DNA from: an uncultured Nocardioides sp.
GTDB lineage: Bacteria; Actinomycetota; Actinomycetes; Propionibacteriales; Nocardioidaceae
Reading direction: 5' to 3'
DNA: 64,000 nt
NCBI RefSeq assembly: GCF_947488515.1
Contig: NZ_CANKZF010000002.1
Coordinates: forward strand, 532,294-596,293
The translations under genes and the position numbers were made by a program. Shown one piece after another: positions 55,615 through 64,000 of the stretch. How positions within the stretch are numbered: position 1 is the first letter of the stretch; each line of letters opens with the position of its first letter. The notes beneath the pieces were generated by a model, which was not told the origin of the DNA, ran no database searches, and was given only the letters and a program-made list of their open reading frames with translations.

Positions 55615-56477
55615 GCGTCCTGCTCGCCACCAGCGGTGACCTGCCGCAGGGGGAGCCCGGCGCGGGCGTCCTCGACGCGGTCCTCAATGCCCGCGGCACC
55701 GACTTCGCCTGGGCCCGCTGGGACGACCCGTCCGTCGACTGGTCTGCCGCCGACCTCGTCGCGGTGCGGTCCACCTGGGACTACGTCACCCGCCACGGGG
55801 AGTTCCTCGCCTGGGCGACGTCGCTCGACCAGGCCCGCCTGCTCAACGGCGCCGACGTCTTCGCCTGGAACCACGACAAGCGCTACCTCACCGAGCTCGG
55901 CGACCTGCCGGCGGTGCCGACGCTGCTTGCCGACGACCGGGCCGGCCTGGCCGACGCGGTGCGCCGCTTCGGCTCCGCAGTCGTCAAGCCCCGCGTCGGT
56001 GCCGGGGGAGCGGGGCTCCTCGTGGTCACCGACCCCGACGACCCCCGTCTGGGACGGCCCGTCCGCAGTCACGCCGACTACCCCGAGGTCGACGGGCCGT
56101 GGGTCGTCCAGCCGCTGGTGGAGTCGATCCGCACCCACGGCGAGGCGTCGGTCTACGTCCTCGACGGGCAGCTCGGCCAGCGCTTCGACAAGCTGCCCGG
56201 CGAGGGCGACGTACGCGTCAACGAGGAGTTCGGCGGCCGGGTGCGCGCTGTCGAGACCGGTGACGTCGGCGACCTGGTGATGAGCGCCTACGACGCGATG
56301 GCCGAGCGCTTCGGCCGGCCGATGGACTACCTCCGCGTCGACCTGCTGCGCTGGGACGGCCAGTGGGTGGTGAGCGAGCTCGAGCTGATCGAGCCGGGCC
56401 TCTACCTCGACGTGTCGCCGGCCAACGCGGAGCCGTTCGCCGACCTCCTCGCCGCGAGGGCCGCCGGCCGGGGCTGA
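55611..56477 (+). CDS. ATP-grasp ligase-like protein
   Basis: A 288-residue ATP-grasp enzyme. The N-terminus (VLLATSGDLPQGEPGAGVLDAVL) and WNHDKRYLTEL lead into the ATP-binding core with VVKPRVGAGGAGLLVV. ELIEPGLYLD near the C-terminus supplies acidic metal ligands. Such proteins form amide or thioester bonds via acyl-phosphates. No partner substrate is evident. It overlaps the upstream methyltransferase by four bases, so they probably act in one pathway. Confidence 0.78.
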   Translation: MSVLLATSGDLPQGEPGAGVLDAVLNARGTDFAWARWDDPSVDWSAADLVAVRSTWDYVTRHGEFLAWATSLDQARLLNGADVFAWNHDKRYLTELGDLPAVPTLLADDRAGLADAVRRFGSAVVKPRVGAGGAGLLVVTDPDDPRLGRPVRSHADYPEVDGPWVVQPLVESIRTHGEASVYVLDGQLGQRFDKLPGEGDVRVNEEFGGRVRAVETGDVGDLVMSAYDAMAERFGRPMDYLRVDLLRWDGQWVVSELELIEPGLYLDVSPANAEPFADLLAARAAGRG

Positions 56478-56587
56478 CCCGCCTGTCTAGACACGTCGGC
56501 AAACAAATCCCGGTCCGGGGGGTGGGACATGCCCCCCTCAAGTTAGGTTGCCCTTGTCTTGCCTGCGCTGGGGGGTGCGGGCAGGGC

Positions 56588-56617
56588 CGGTGATCCGTCA
56601 TCCGTGCCGGATCACCG
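56588..56617. promoter_or_regulatory. 10-bp inverted repeat upstream of the TadE-like gene
   Basis: CGGTGATCCG (56588-56597) and CGGATCACCG (56608-56617) are exact reverse complements with a 10-base loop, about 60 bases before the tadE-like start. The repeat may be an operator or an mRNA hairpin. The 200-base gap before the gene holds no other clear element. Confidence 0.45.
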
Positions 56618-56676
56618 TCACAACCTTCGCGGCGTCGGGAGCGTTCTCGCCGTCGCACCTGCGGGAGGAAATAGTC

Positions 56677-57096
56677 ATGCCCTTTTCACGCCCACGCGGG
56701 GATCGCGGGGCGTCAGCCGTGGAGTTCGCACTCGTCGTGCCACTCCTGCTGGCGGTCCTGTTCTCGATCATCGACCTCGGGTTCGCGATCAACCGCTACA
56801 CGGTCCTCAACAACGCCACACGCGAAGGTGTGCGAGCAGCCAGCCTCAGCGCCAGCAAGAGCGAGGTCGACAAGGTCGTCAACGACTCGCTGTCCGACCT
56901 GCCGGGTGCGGTCACCGTCACCGTCTCGTGCAAGACGCCCCTCGGGGGCACGTGCGGGTCGTGGGACGCCAACCACACCACCGGGGGTGTCGCCGTCGTC
57001 ACGGCGACCTACCAGCACGCGTGGCTGACCCCGATGGGCAAGGCGTTGTCGTCGAGCCTGACGCTGTCCAAGACCAGCCAGATGAGGATCGAGTGA
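56677..57096 (+). CDS. TadE-like pilin/pseudopilin membrane protein
   Basis: A 139-residue protein with a short basic N-terminus followed by the TadE motif: RGASAVEFALVVPLLLAVLFSIIDLGFAINRY. The AVEF glutamate and hydrophobic helix are typical of TadE/TadF proteins, which are processed like pilins by a TadV-type peptidase. GGGAGGA precedes the ATG. No other tad/flp genes are nearby. It overlaps a TadG-type gene by four bases. Confidence 0.88.
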   Translation: MPFSRPRGDRGASAVEFALVVPLLLAVLFSIIDLGFAINRYTVLNNATREGVRAASLSASKSEVDKVVNDSLSDLPGAVTVTVSCKTPLGGTCGSWDANHTTGGVAVVTATYQHAWLTPMGKALSSSLTLSKTSQMRIE

Positions 57097-58562
57097 AGCG
57101 CGCGCCGGAGGCGCGGGCGAGGCGGGAGAGGGACGAGACGGGCGCGGTGGCCGTCCTCGTCGTGCTGCTCTCGATCATCGTGTTCGCCTGCGCCGCGCTC
57201 GCCGTGGACATCTCCTCCCTCGCCATGGAGCGCCAGAAGCTGCACGACCACGTCGACTCGGCCGCGCACGCCGGAGCCTTCGAGCTGCCGGCCAGCGGGA
57301 CCAGCGCCAAGACGTGGGCCGTCACGATGGCCAAGACCCAGGACTCGGGCATGACGCCCGACACCGAGCTCTTCTGCGTCGTGGCCTCCACCGGCGCCGG
57401 CAAGCAGGTGGCGCCCGGGCAGATCCCGGCGACGTGCGACCCCGGGACGTACTCCACGGCCCAGGTGCGGTGCAACACGAAGATCTGCTCGATCCCGTGC
57501 CCGACCACCGCTCGGTGCAACACGATCCGGGTCAGCGACTCCAAGGACGTCGACTTCGACTTCGCCCCGATCATCGGCCGGAAGAAGGGATCGACCGGAT
57601 CGGTGGCGTCCGCGGCGTGCCGGGGTGCGTGCGGGGAGACCCTGCCCAACCCGATGGACGTGGTCTTCATGGCCGACCGGACCACCAGCATGGCCGACGA
57701 CGACCGCGAGGACATGCAGACGGCCATCGTCGACAGCCTCGGCGTGATGGATCCGACGCTCCACTACGTCGCCTTCGGCGCCATGCACAAGAGCAAGGCG
57801 ACGACCTCCTGCGCCACGGCGGCTACCACCTCCTCCGACGGCGCCAAGGGTGGCAAGTGGATCGCCGTCGACTTCACCAACGACTACCGGGCCAACCGGG
57901 ACTCCCCGATCAGCTCGACGAGCAGGTTGGTGCGCGGGGTGAAGTGCATGCCCAGCGGGGCGGTCCCGGGCCTGTCGACCGGGAGCTACGGCACGCACCT
58001 CGCCTCGGCATTCAAGGGTGCGGCGCGCTACCTGCTCGGCCTCGACCCCAACAACCTCTCGTCGCTCCCGAAGCGCCCCGGCACGGCGAAGAAGGTGTTG
58101 ATCTTCGAGACCGACGGCCAGCCCGACGAGCTGCTCGAGGAGGGGAGCACGTCGATGAGCACTGCCGGGGACCTCGGTGCCGGTCGGAACACCTACGGCA
58201 ACGGCAACGGCAAGAAGGGCTGCGAGAACCTGACGGACGTCGCGGACCAGGCCAAGGGTCGAGGCGTCACGGTGCTGGTCATCGGCTTCGGCGACGCCAG
58301 GTCGGCGTCGTGCGAGAAGCCGGGCACCCGCACGCCGCGCTCCCCGTGGGTGCGGGACTACCTGGCGGCCTCGGCGTCGCCCGGCCCCGGCGGCGCACCG
58401 AGCAAGGCGGAGAGCGACTGCTCCACCACCGCGGAGCGGACCGCGGAGAACAAGGACGGTGACTACTACTACTGCGCCGCGGCCGGGTCGGAGCTCGGTC
58501 CGATCTTCGCCACCGCGATCAATGCCGTGACGGAGAGCATCAAGCTCATCGAGCTGCCGTAG
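57093..58562 (+). CDS. TadG-like membrane protein with a vWA domain
   Basis: A 489-residue protein. After a basic start, DETGAVAVLVVLLSIIVFACAALAVDISSL is the TadG-type N-terminal helix (Flp-pilus assembly TadG). The extracytoplasmic part holds a von Willebrand factor A domain: DVVFMADRTTSM as a MIDAS-like site (DxTxS) and FETDGQPDELL further on, with many cysteines. It is likely a surface protein that binds a partner or wall. GTG overlaps the tadE-like stop by four bases. No secretion ATPase genes are in view. Confidence 0.85.
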   Translation: MKRAPEARARRERDETGAVAVLVVLLSIIVFACAALAVDISSLAMERQKLHDHVDSAAHAGAFELPASGTSAKTWAVTMAKTQDSGMTPDTELFCVVASTGAGKQVAPGQIPATCDPGTYSTAQVRCNTKICSIPCPTTARCNTIRVSDSKDVDFDFAPIIGRKKGSTGSVASAACRGACGETLPNPMDVVFMADRTTSMADDDREDMQTAIVDSLGVMDPTLHYVAFGAMHKSKATTSCATAATTSSDGAKGGKWIAVDFTNDYRANRDSPISSTSRLVRGVKCMPSGAVPGLSTGSYGTHLASAFKGAARYLLGLDPNNLSSLPKRPGTAKKVLIFETDGQPDELLEEGSTSMSTAGDLGAGRNTYGNGNGKKGCENLTDVADQAKGRGVTVLVIGFGDARSASCEKPGTRTPRSPWVRDYLAASASPGPGGAPSKAESDCSTTAERTAENKDGDYYYCAAAGSELGPIFATAINAVTESIKLIELP

Positions 58563-58575
58563 CCATGGGGCTGGG

Positions 58576-58605
58576 ACGGCGCGTGCCCTGCGGGGCACGC
58601 GCCGT
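58576..58605 (+). terminator. Hairpin terminator after the TadG-like gene
   Basis: A perfect 13-bp stem (58576-58588 pairs with 58593-58605) with TGCG loop follows the stop by 13 bases. It separates this operon from the CIRCE-groEL promoter. Confidence 0.75.
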
Positions 58606-58623
58606 TCCGGCGCCCCGCTGACG

Positions 58624-58650
58624 TTTGCACTCTCGGGGTGCGAGTGCTAA
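58624..58650. promoter_or_regulatory. CIRCE operator 1
   Basis: TTTGCACTC (58624-58632), nine bases, then GAGTGCTAA (58642-58650) is a good match to the HrcA binding site TTAGCACTC-N9-GAGTGCTAA. It lies ~160 bases before groEL. Confidence 0.92.
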
Positions 58651-58656
58651 ACATGA

Positions 58657-60441
<1,785 letters not shown>

Positions 60442-60480
60442 TCGTCTGATCGGAACCACCGCTCCACCAGCACCACCAGC

Positions 60481-60507
60481 AAGGCCCCCGCCTCCGGCGG
60501 GGGCCTT
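60481..60507 (+). terminator. Intrinsic terminator after groEL
   Basis: AAGGCCCCCGCC (60481-60492) pairs with GGCGGGGGCCTT (60496-60507) around a TCC loop. A nearly identical hairpin ends the next gene at 62072-62104. Confidence 0.85.
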
Positions 60508-60634
60508 GTGGCGTCTGTCACACCCGGAGGGGTGAATCTGCCAGATCGGGGGACGCGGGCGGCTGCGGTTCCTAGGCTCCGTGAGCCGCGCCGCCATCGA
60601 GGGGGCGCCACTCGACTCTTGGGGGGTCACCATC

Positions 60635-62047
60635 TTGCGTTCGCTCACGTCCTCGCGCCCGAAGGGCCGCACCGTCTCCGCCATCCTCGTCGCCGGTGCC
60701 CTGGTGGTGTCGGCCGGCGTCGGCGGCGCCACGGCCGGCGCCCTGATCACCGGCAGGGACATCAAGGACAAGTCCATCACCGGTGCCGACATCGCGGATC
60801 GCTCGCTCGGCAAGCGACAGCTGAGCACCGCGGCGGTCGAGAGCCTCCGCACGAGCTGGAACTCCGGCGTGGGTGCCCCGACCGCCAAGGACGGCTCGAC
60901 CAACAGCTGGTACCTCGACACCGCCACCGGTGACGCGTACAAGAACACGCCGCGTGGCTGGGAGCTCCGCGTCAACATCATGGGCGCCACCGGTGCCCCC
61001 GGCGCCGTCGGCCCGCAGGGAGTGTCCGGCGCGACCGGTGCCACGGGAGCGCAGGGCACGAAGGGCGACGCCGGCGCGACCGGTGCGAAGGGCGACGCCG
61101 GCCTGACGGGCTCCACCGGCGCGAAGGGTGACGCCGGCACCGCGGGCAGCAAGTGGCTGCGCGGCGACGGCGCGCCGGCCGCCGGCTCCGGCGCCGTCGG
61201 CGACTGGTACCTCGACACCACCTCGTGGGATGCCTACGAGAAGGGTGCGAACGGCTGGACCCCGGTCGTCAACCTTCGCGGCCCGATCGGCCCCAAGGGC
61301 GACCAGGGCGAGACGGGCGAGACGGGCGAGACGGGCGAGACGGGTGCTACCGGAGCGACGGGTCCCGCGGGTGACACCGGAGCCACGGGCTCCGTCGGCG
61401 CGACGGGCGAGACAGGCGCCCTGGGTCCGGTCGGGCCTGTCGGCCCCATCGGTCCGGTGGGTCCGCAGGGTCCGGTCGGTGCGACCGGCCCGAAGGGTGA
61501 CACCGGTGCGACGGGTCCGCAGGGCCCGGCTGGTGCGGCCGGCGGCGGAGCCGTCCTCAAGGACGGCAACGGCGTCACCCTCGGCACGATCGTGTCCGCG
61601 GGCGCCCCGGCCGGCAGCGGCGGCATCGCGGCCCAGAGTGCCGGTGTGCTGATCAAGACGTCCACCGGCTACCTCCTCAACGTGGGCTGGGACGGCCTCG
61701 CCGCGAAGGGACAGATCTACTACACGGGCGCCGGCTGCACGGGTGAGGCATTCTGGAACGCAGGCAACGTGGCCCCTGCCACGATGTACGGCAACAGCGC
61801 GGTCTACTCGCACTCCCTCAACCAGTGGCTGGTGACCGCGTCGCCGTCCAGCGGTTTCGTCACCTCGGCAGCGATGCCCGCCGGCATCGCCGGGCAGGAC
61901 AACTCCGGCGCGAGTGGATGGAACTGTCGCACCCTGACGACCCAGCCCTCGCAGTCGGCGTGGAAGCTGCGCGCGACCAACCTGTCCGAGCTGGGGCTGC
62001 CCTCGATGACGGGCAACCAGTTCGCCCTGCCGCTGTCGATCGGCTGA
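60635..62047 (+). CDS. Collagen-like repeat surface protein
   Basis: A 470-residue exported protein. The signal/anchor (TVSAILVAGALVVSAGVGGATAGALI) is followed by GRDIKDKSITGADIADRSL. Two related units (SWYLDTATGDAYKNTPRGWEL and GDWYLDTTSWDAYEKGANGW) each precede a G-x-T/G-x-P collagen block (GATGAPGAVGPQG to GDAG; then GPIGPKGDQ...GPAGAAGGG). The C-terminal ~150 residues are a distinct globular domain. TTG 60635 has GGGGGG eight bases before it and fits the -10 at 60573-60578; the upstream GTG would lie within a too-short leader. Confidence 0.85.
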   Translation: MRSLTSSRPKGRTVSAILVAGALVVSAGVGGATAGALITGRDIKDKSITGADIADRSLGKRQLSTAAVESLRTSWNSGVGAPTAKDGSTNSWYLDTATGDAYKNTPRGWELRVNIMGATGAPGAVGPQGVSGATGATGAQGTKGDAGATGAKGDAGLTGSTGAKGDAGTAGSKWLRGDGAPAAGSGAVGDWYLDTTSWDAYEKGANGWTPVVNLRGPIGPKGDQGETGETGETGETGATGATGPAGDTGATGSVGATGETGALGPVGPVGPIGPVGPQGPVGATGPKGDTGATGPQGPAGAAGGGAVLKDGNGVTLGTIVSAGAPAGSGGIAAQSAGVLIKTSTGYLLNVGWDGLAAKGQIYYTGAGCTGEAFWNAGNVAPATMYGNSAVYSHSLNQWLVTASPSSGFVTSAAMPAGIAGQDNSGASGWNCRTLTTQPSQSAWKLRATNLSELGLPSMTGNQFALPLSIG

Positions 62048-62071
62048 CCAGCAGCAGGCACCGGCACGACC

Positions 62072-62104
62072 AGCAGGGCCCCCGCCTCCGGCGGGGGCCC
62101 TGCT
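62072..62104 (+). terminator. Intrinsic terminator after the collagen-like gene
   Basis: A perfect 15-bp stem (62072-62086 with 62090-62104) and TCC loop. Its inner part is the same sequence as the groEL terminator. It ends the collagen-like gene 25 bases after the stop. Confidence 0.88.
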
Positions 62105-62260
62105 GCGTGCCCGGACGCACCGCACCGCGTCCTGGTATGGACCAGTGGCCTCGTTTTCCCACCCCGAATCGTGACCCGTTGATGATGTTCAGTGCGGGAT
62201 CGGAGGTCCTACTCTGAGTTTCGCAACGCATTCCGTCGTCCCGAGCGTGGGGGAAGATGC

Positions 62261-63322
62261 ATGAGCACTCCGGCCGTCGAGCTGGTCGGCCTCACCAAGT
62301 CCTTCGGCAGCGTCACGGCCGTGGACGACCTCGACCTGCGTATCGAGAACGGCGAGTTCTTCTCGATGCTGGGGCCGAGCGGATCCGGCAAGACCACCGT
62401 GCTGCGGATGATCGCCGGCTTCGAGCAGCCGACTGCCGGGAGGGTGCTGCTGGAAGGCGACGACGTCACCGCACGTCCGCCGTTCGCCCGTGACGTCAAC
62501 ACGGTCTTCCAGGACTACGCCCTGTTCCCCCACATGGACGTCCTCGACAACGTCGAGTACGGCCTGCGGGTGAAGAAGGTGCCCGCGTCGCAGCGTCGGG
62601 ACCGCGCCATGGCTGCTCTCGAGTCCGTGCAGCTGGGGCAGCTCGCCCGCCGCCGGCCGACCCAGCTCTCGGGCGGCCAGCGCCAGCGCGTGGCGCTCGC
62701 GCGGGCGCTGGTCAACCGGCCCAAGGTGCTGCTGCTCGACGAGCCCCTCGGGGCCCTGGACCTCAAGCTCCGCCGGGCGATGCAGCTCGAGCTCAAGCAG
62801 CTGCAGCGAGAGGTCGGCATCACCTTCGTGTTCGTGACGCACGACCAGGAGGAGGCGCTCACGATGAGCGACCGGATCGCCGTCTTCAGCGACGGCCGCA
62901 TCGAGCAGGTCGCCACCCCCGCGGAGCTCTACGAGAACCCCAGCACCGCCTTCGTCGCCGGCTTCGTGGGCACGTCCAACCTGCTCACCGGCGAGGCGGC
63001 GCCGGCCGTGCTCGGACGCGAGGGGACGTTCAGCATCCGCCCCGAGAAGATCCACCTCGACCCCGACGTCGAGTCCGGCAACACGACCGCCAGGGGCACC
63101 GTGGCCGACGTCGTCTACCTCGGCTCGGTCAACCACTACCTCGTCGAGCTCGACGCCGGCCCGACCCTCACGGTGCTGAAGCAGAACCTCCGGGACAGCA
63201 CGGACCAGGCGATGAGCCGTCGGGGCCAACAGGTCACCGTCGGCTGGGCGGAGGAGCACGTCATCGAGCTCTCGGGCCACACAGAGCAGGCGCGCCAGCC
63301 TGAGAAGAAGGAGAAGTCATGA
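62261..63322 (+). CDS. potA: ABC importer ATP-binding protein, PotA-like (polyamine/spermidine type)
   Basis: A 353-residue ATPase of an importer. Walker A GPSGSGKT at residues 38-45, Q-loop VFQDYALFPH, signature LSGGQRQRVALARAL, Walker B VLLLDEPLGALD and the switch histidine in THDQEEALTMSDRI are intact. The C-terminal TOBE-type domain (TFSIRPEKIHL) is typical of PotA/CysA transporters. The ATG at 62261 follows GGGGAAG. Its stop overlaps the next gene, a solute-binding lipoprotein, by four bases. Substrate is inferred from family. Confidence 0.9.
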   Translation: MSTPAVELVGLTKSFGSVTAVDDLDLRIENGEFFSMLGPSGSGKTTVLRMIAGFEQPTAGRVLLEGDDVTARPPFARDVNTVFQDYALFPHMDVLDNVEYGLRVKKVPASQRRDRAMAALESVQLGQLARRRPTQLSGGQRQRVALARALVNRPKVLLLDEPLGALDLKLRRAMQLELKQLQREVGITFVFVTHDQEEALTMSDRIAVFSDGRIEQVATPAELYENPSTAFVAGFVGTSNLLTGEAAPAVLGREGTFSIRPEKIHLDPDVESGNTTARGTVADVVYLGSVNHYLVELDAGPTLTVLKQNLRDSTDQAMSRRGQQVTVGWAEEHVIELSGHTEQARQPEKKEKS

Positions 63323-64000
63323 AGCACACCACCAGGCTCGTCGCGACGGTCGCGGCGTTCGCGCTCGCGCTCACCGGCTGTGGCACGTCCTCCGGCGACG
63401 ACAGCGACAACGACGGCAGCAGCAGCACGGAGGAGCAGGGCGGCTTCACCGCTCCGGACGTGCCGATGGCCGACCAGGTCGGGCCGTTCGAGGACAGCCT
63501 CAGCGTGCTGGCCTGGCCCGGCTACGCGGAGGACGGCTCGACGGACAAGTCCGTCGACTGGGTGACCCCCTTCGAGGAGGAGACGGGCTGCCAGGTCGAC
63601 GTCAAGTACTTCGGCACCTCCGACGAGGCGGTGAACCTGATGAAGACGGGTCAGTACGACGTGGTGTCCGCCTCGGGCGACGCGTCCCTGCGCCTCATCG
63701 CCGGCGGTGACGTGGCCCCGGTCAACACCGACCTCATCCCGAACTACGCCGACGTCTGGCCGTTCCTGAAGGATCGCGAGTGGAACTCCGTCGGCGGCCA
63801 GATGTACGGCGTCCCGCACGGCTACGGCGCCAACCTGCTGATGTACAACACCGACGTCGTCACCCCCGCGCCCACGAGCTGGAGCGCGGTCTTCGACGAC
63901 GCGTCGTCGTACTCCGGCAAGGTCACGGCCTACGACTCGCCGATCTACATCGCCGACGCCGCCCTCTACCTGATGGAGACACAACCCGACCTCGGCATCG
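63319..64000 (+). CDS. Solute-binding lipoprotein, PotD-like, truncated at the window end
   Basis: The first 227 residues of an extracellular solute-binding protein. The signal peptide ends in a lipobox LTGC, so it is lipid-anchored. The acidic, serine-rich linker is followed by a periplasmic-binding fold starting LSVLAWPGYAEDGS, with WVTPFEEETGCQVDVKYFGTSDE and VPHGYGANLLMYNTDVV, typical of the PotD/spermidine-putrescine group. It overlaps potA by four bases. Permease genes are expected beyond the window. Confidence 0.88.
   Translation, partial: MKHTTRLVATVAAFALALTGCGTSSGDDSDNDGSSSTEEQGGFTAPDVPMADQVGPFEDSLSVLAWPGYAEDGSTDKSVDWVTPFEEETGCQVDVKYFGTSDEAVNLMKTGQYDVVSASGDASLRLIAGGDVAPVNTDLIPNYADVWPFLKDREWNSVGGQMYGVPHGYGANLLMYNTDVVTPAPTSWSAVFDDASSYSGKVTAYDSPIYIADAALYLMETQPDLGI

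Noticed and set aside
61311-61345. Possible CRISPR or tandem-repeat array in the collagen-like gene
   Set aside because: The repeats are 9-base codon repeats for GET/GAT units inside an open reading frame with no spacers or cas genes.

Overview
The window looks like a chromosomal segment from a high-GC actinobacterium, most likely of the Nocardioides type. The evidence is very high GC with strong codon bias, frequent GTG and TTG starts, the mycothiol gene mshA, carD, a senX3/regX3-type phosphate two-component system beside phoU, gpmA, DUF3263 and LytR_C-type genes, and CIRCE boxes in front of a groEL that has no groES beside it. The genus is an inference from gene content, not from a database search. 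No prophage, insertion sequence, CRISPR array or plasmid signature was found, and no gene-free stretch exceeds about 300 bases.

Layout. 1-4.4 kb: end of rpoB and all of rpoC. 4.4-18.6 kb: metabolic and membrane genes, with a FAD-dependent reductase, an acyltransferase, a tandem Nudix protein, a hydroxyacid-oxoacid transhydrogenase-like dehydrogenase, an OFA transporter with its small subunit, an RNase HI fusion, mshA, a YbjN protein and a DMT exporter. 18.7-22.8 kb: phosphate signalling (regX3, senX3, PHO-box-like repeats, phoU) and gpmA. 23.6-31.2 kb: carD, an IspD-like paralogue, ispD, ispF, cysS and rlmB, with a membrane-anchored molybdopterin oxidoreductase and a C39-like peptidase inserted. 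31.2-36.4 kb: metallophosphoesterase, DUF4032, a GH13 enzyme, tRNA-Thr(TGT) and a small HNH protein. 36.4-42.9 kb: pdxY, a DOPA-dioxygenase-like enzyme, and a tightly overlapping operon of an alpha/beta hydrolase, a GPH-type transporter, a sphingosine-1-phosphate-lyase-like decarboxylase and ung. 42.9-46.6 kb: a secreted fasciclin protein, an ECF sigma factor, an RskA-like anti-sigma factor and a glutamate-synthase-like flavoenzyme. 46.6-50.1 kb: otsA and otsB (trehalose), with DUF3263 and LytR_C genes between them. 50.1-52.0 kb: a SAM riboswitch, a thrC-like gene and a CysO-like sulfur carrier. 52-58.6 kb: membrane proteins, an SGNH hydrolase, a methyltransferase/ATP-grasp pair and a TadE/TadG-type pair. 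58.6-62.1 kb: tandem CIRCE, groEL and a collagen-like surface protein. 62.2-64 kb: the start of a polyamine-type ABC importer operon, cut by the window end.

How the genes work together. Several blocks are functional modules: PhoU/SenX3/RegX3 with a PHO box in the shared promoter; the MEP isoprenoid genes beside carD and cysS; a SigK/RskA/fasciclin unit like the one that controls MPT70/MPT83 in mycobacteria; and OtsA/OtsB. Most interesting is the SAM-riboswitch, threonine-synthase-like, CysO-like arrangement, which suggests a role in sulfur or methionine metabolism rather than ordinary threonine synthesis. Two further points recur. About 29 genes carry a -10-like hexamer exactly 6-7 bases before the start codon, which predicts leaderless mRNAs. 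A ~60-base dispersed repeat sits directly in front of two unrelated genes.
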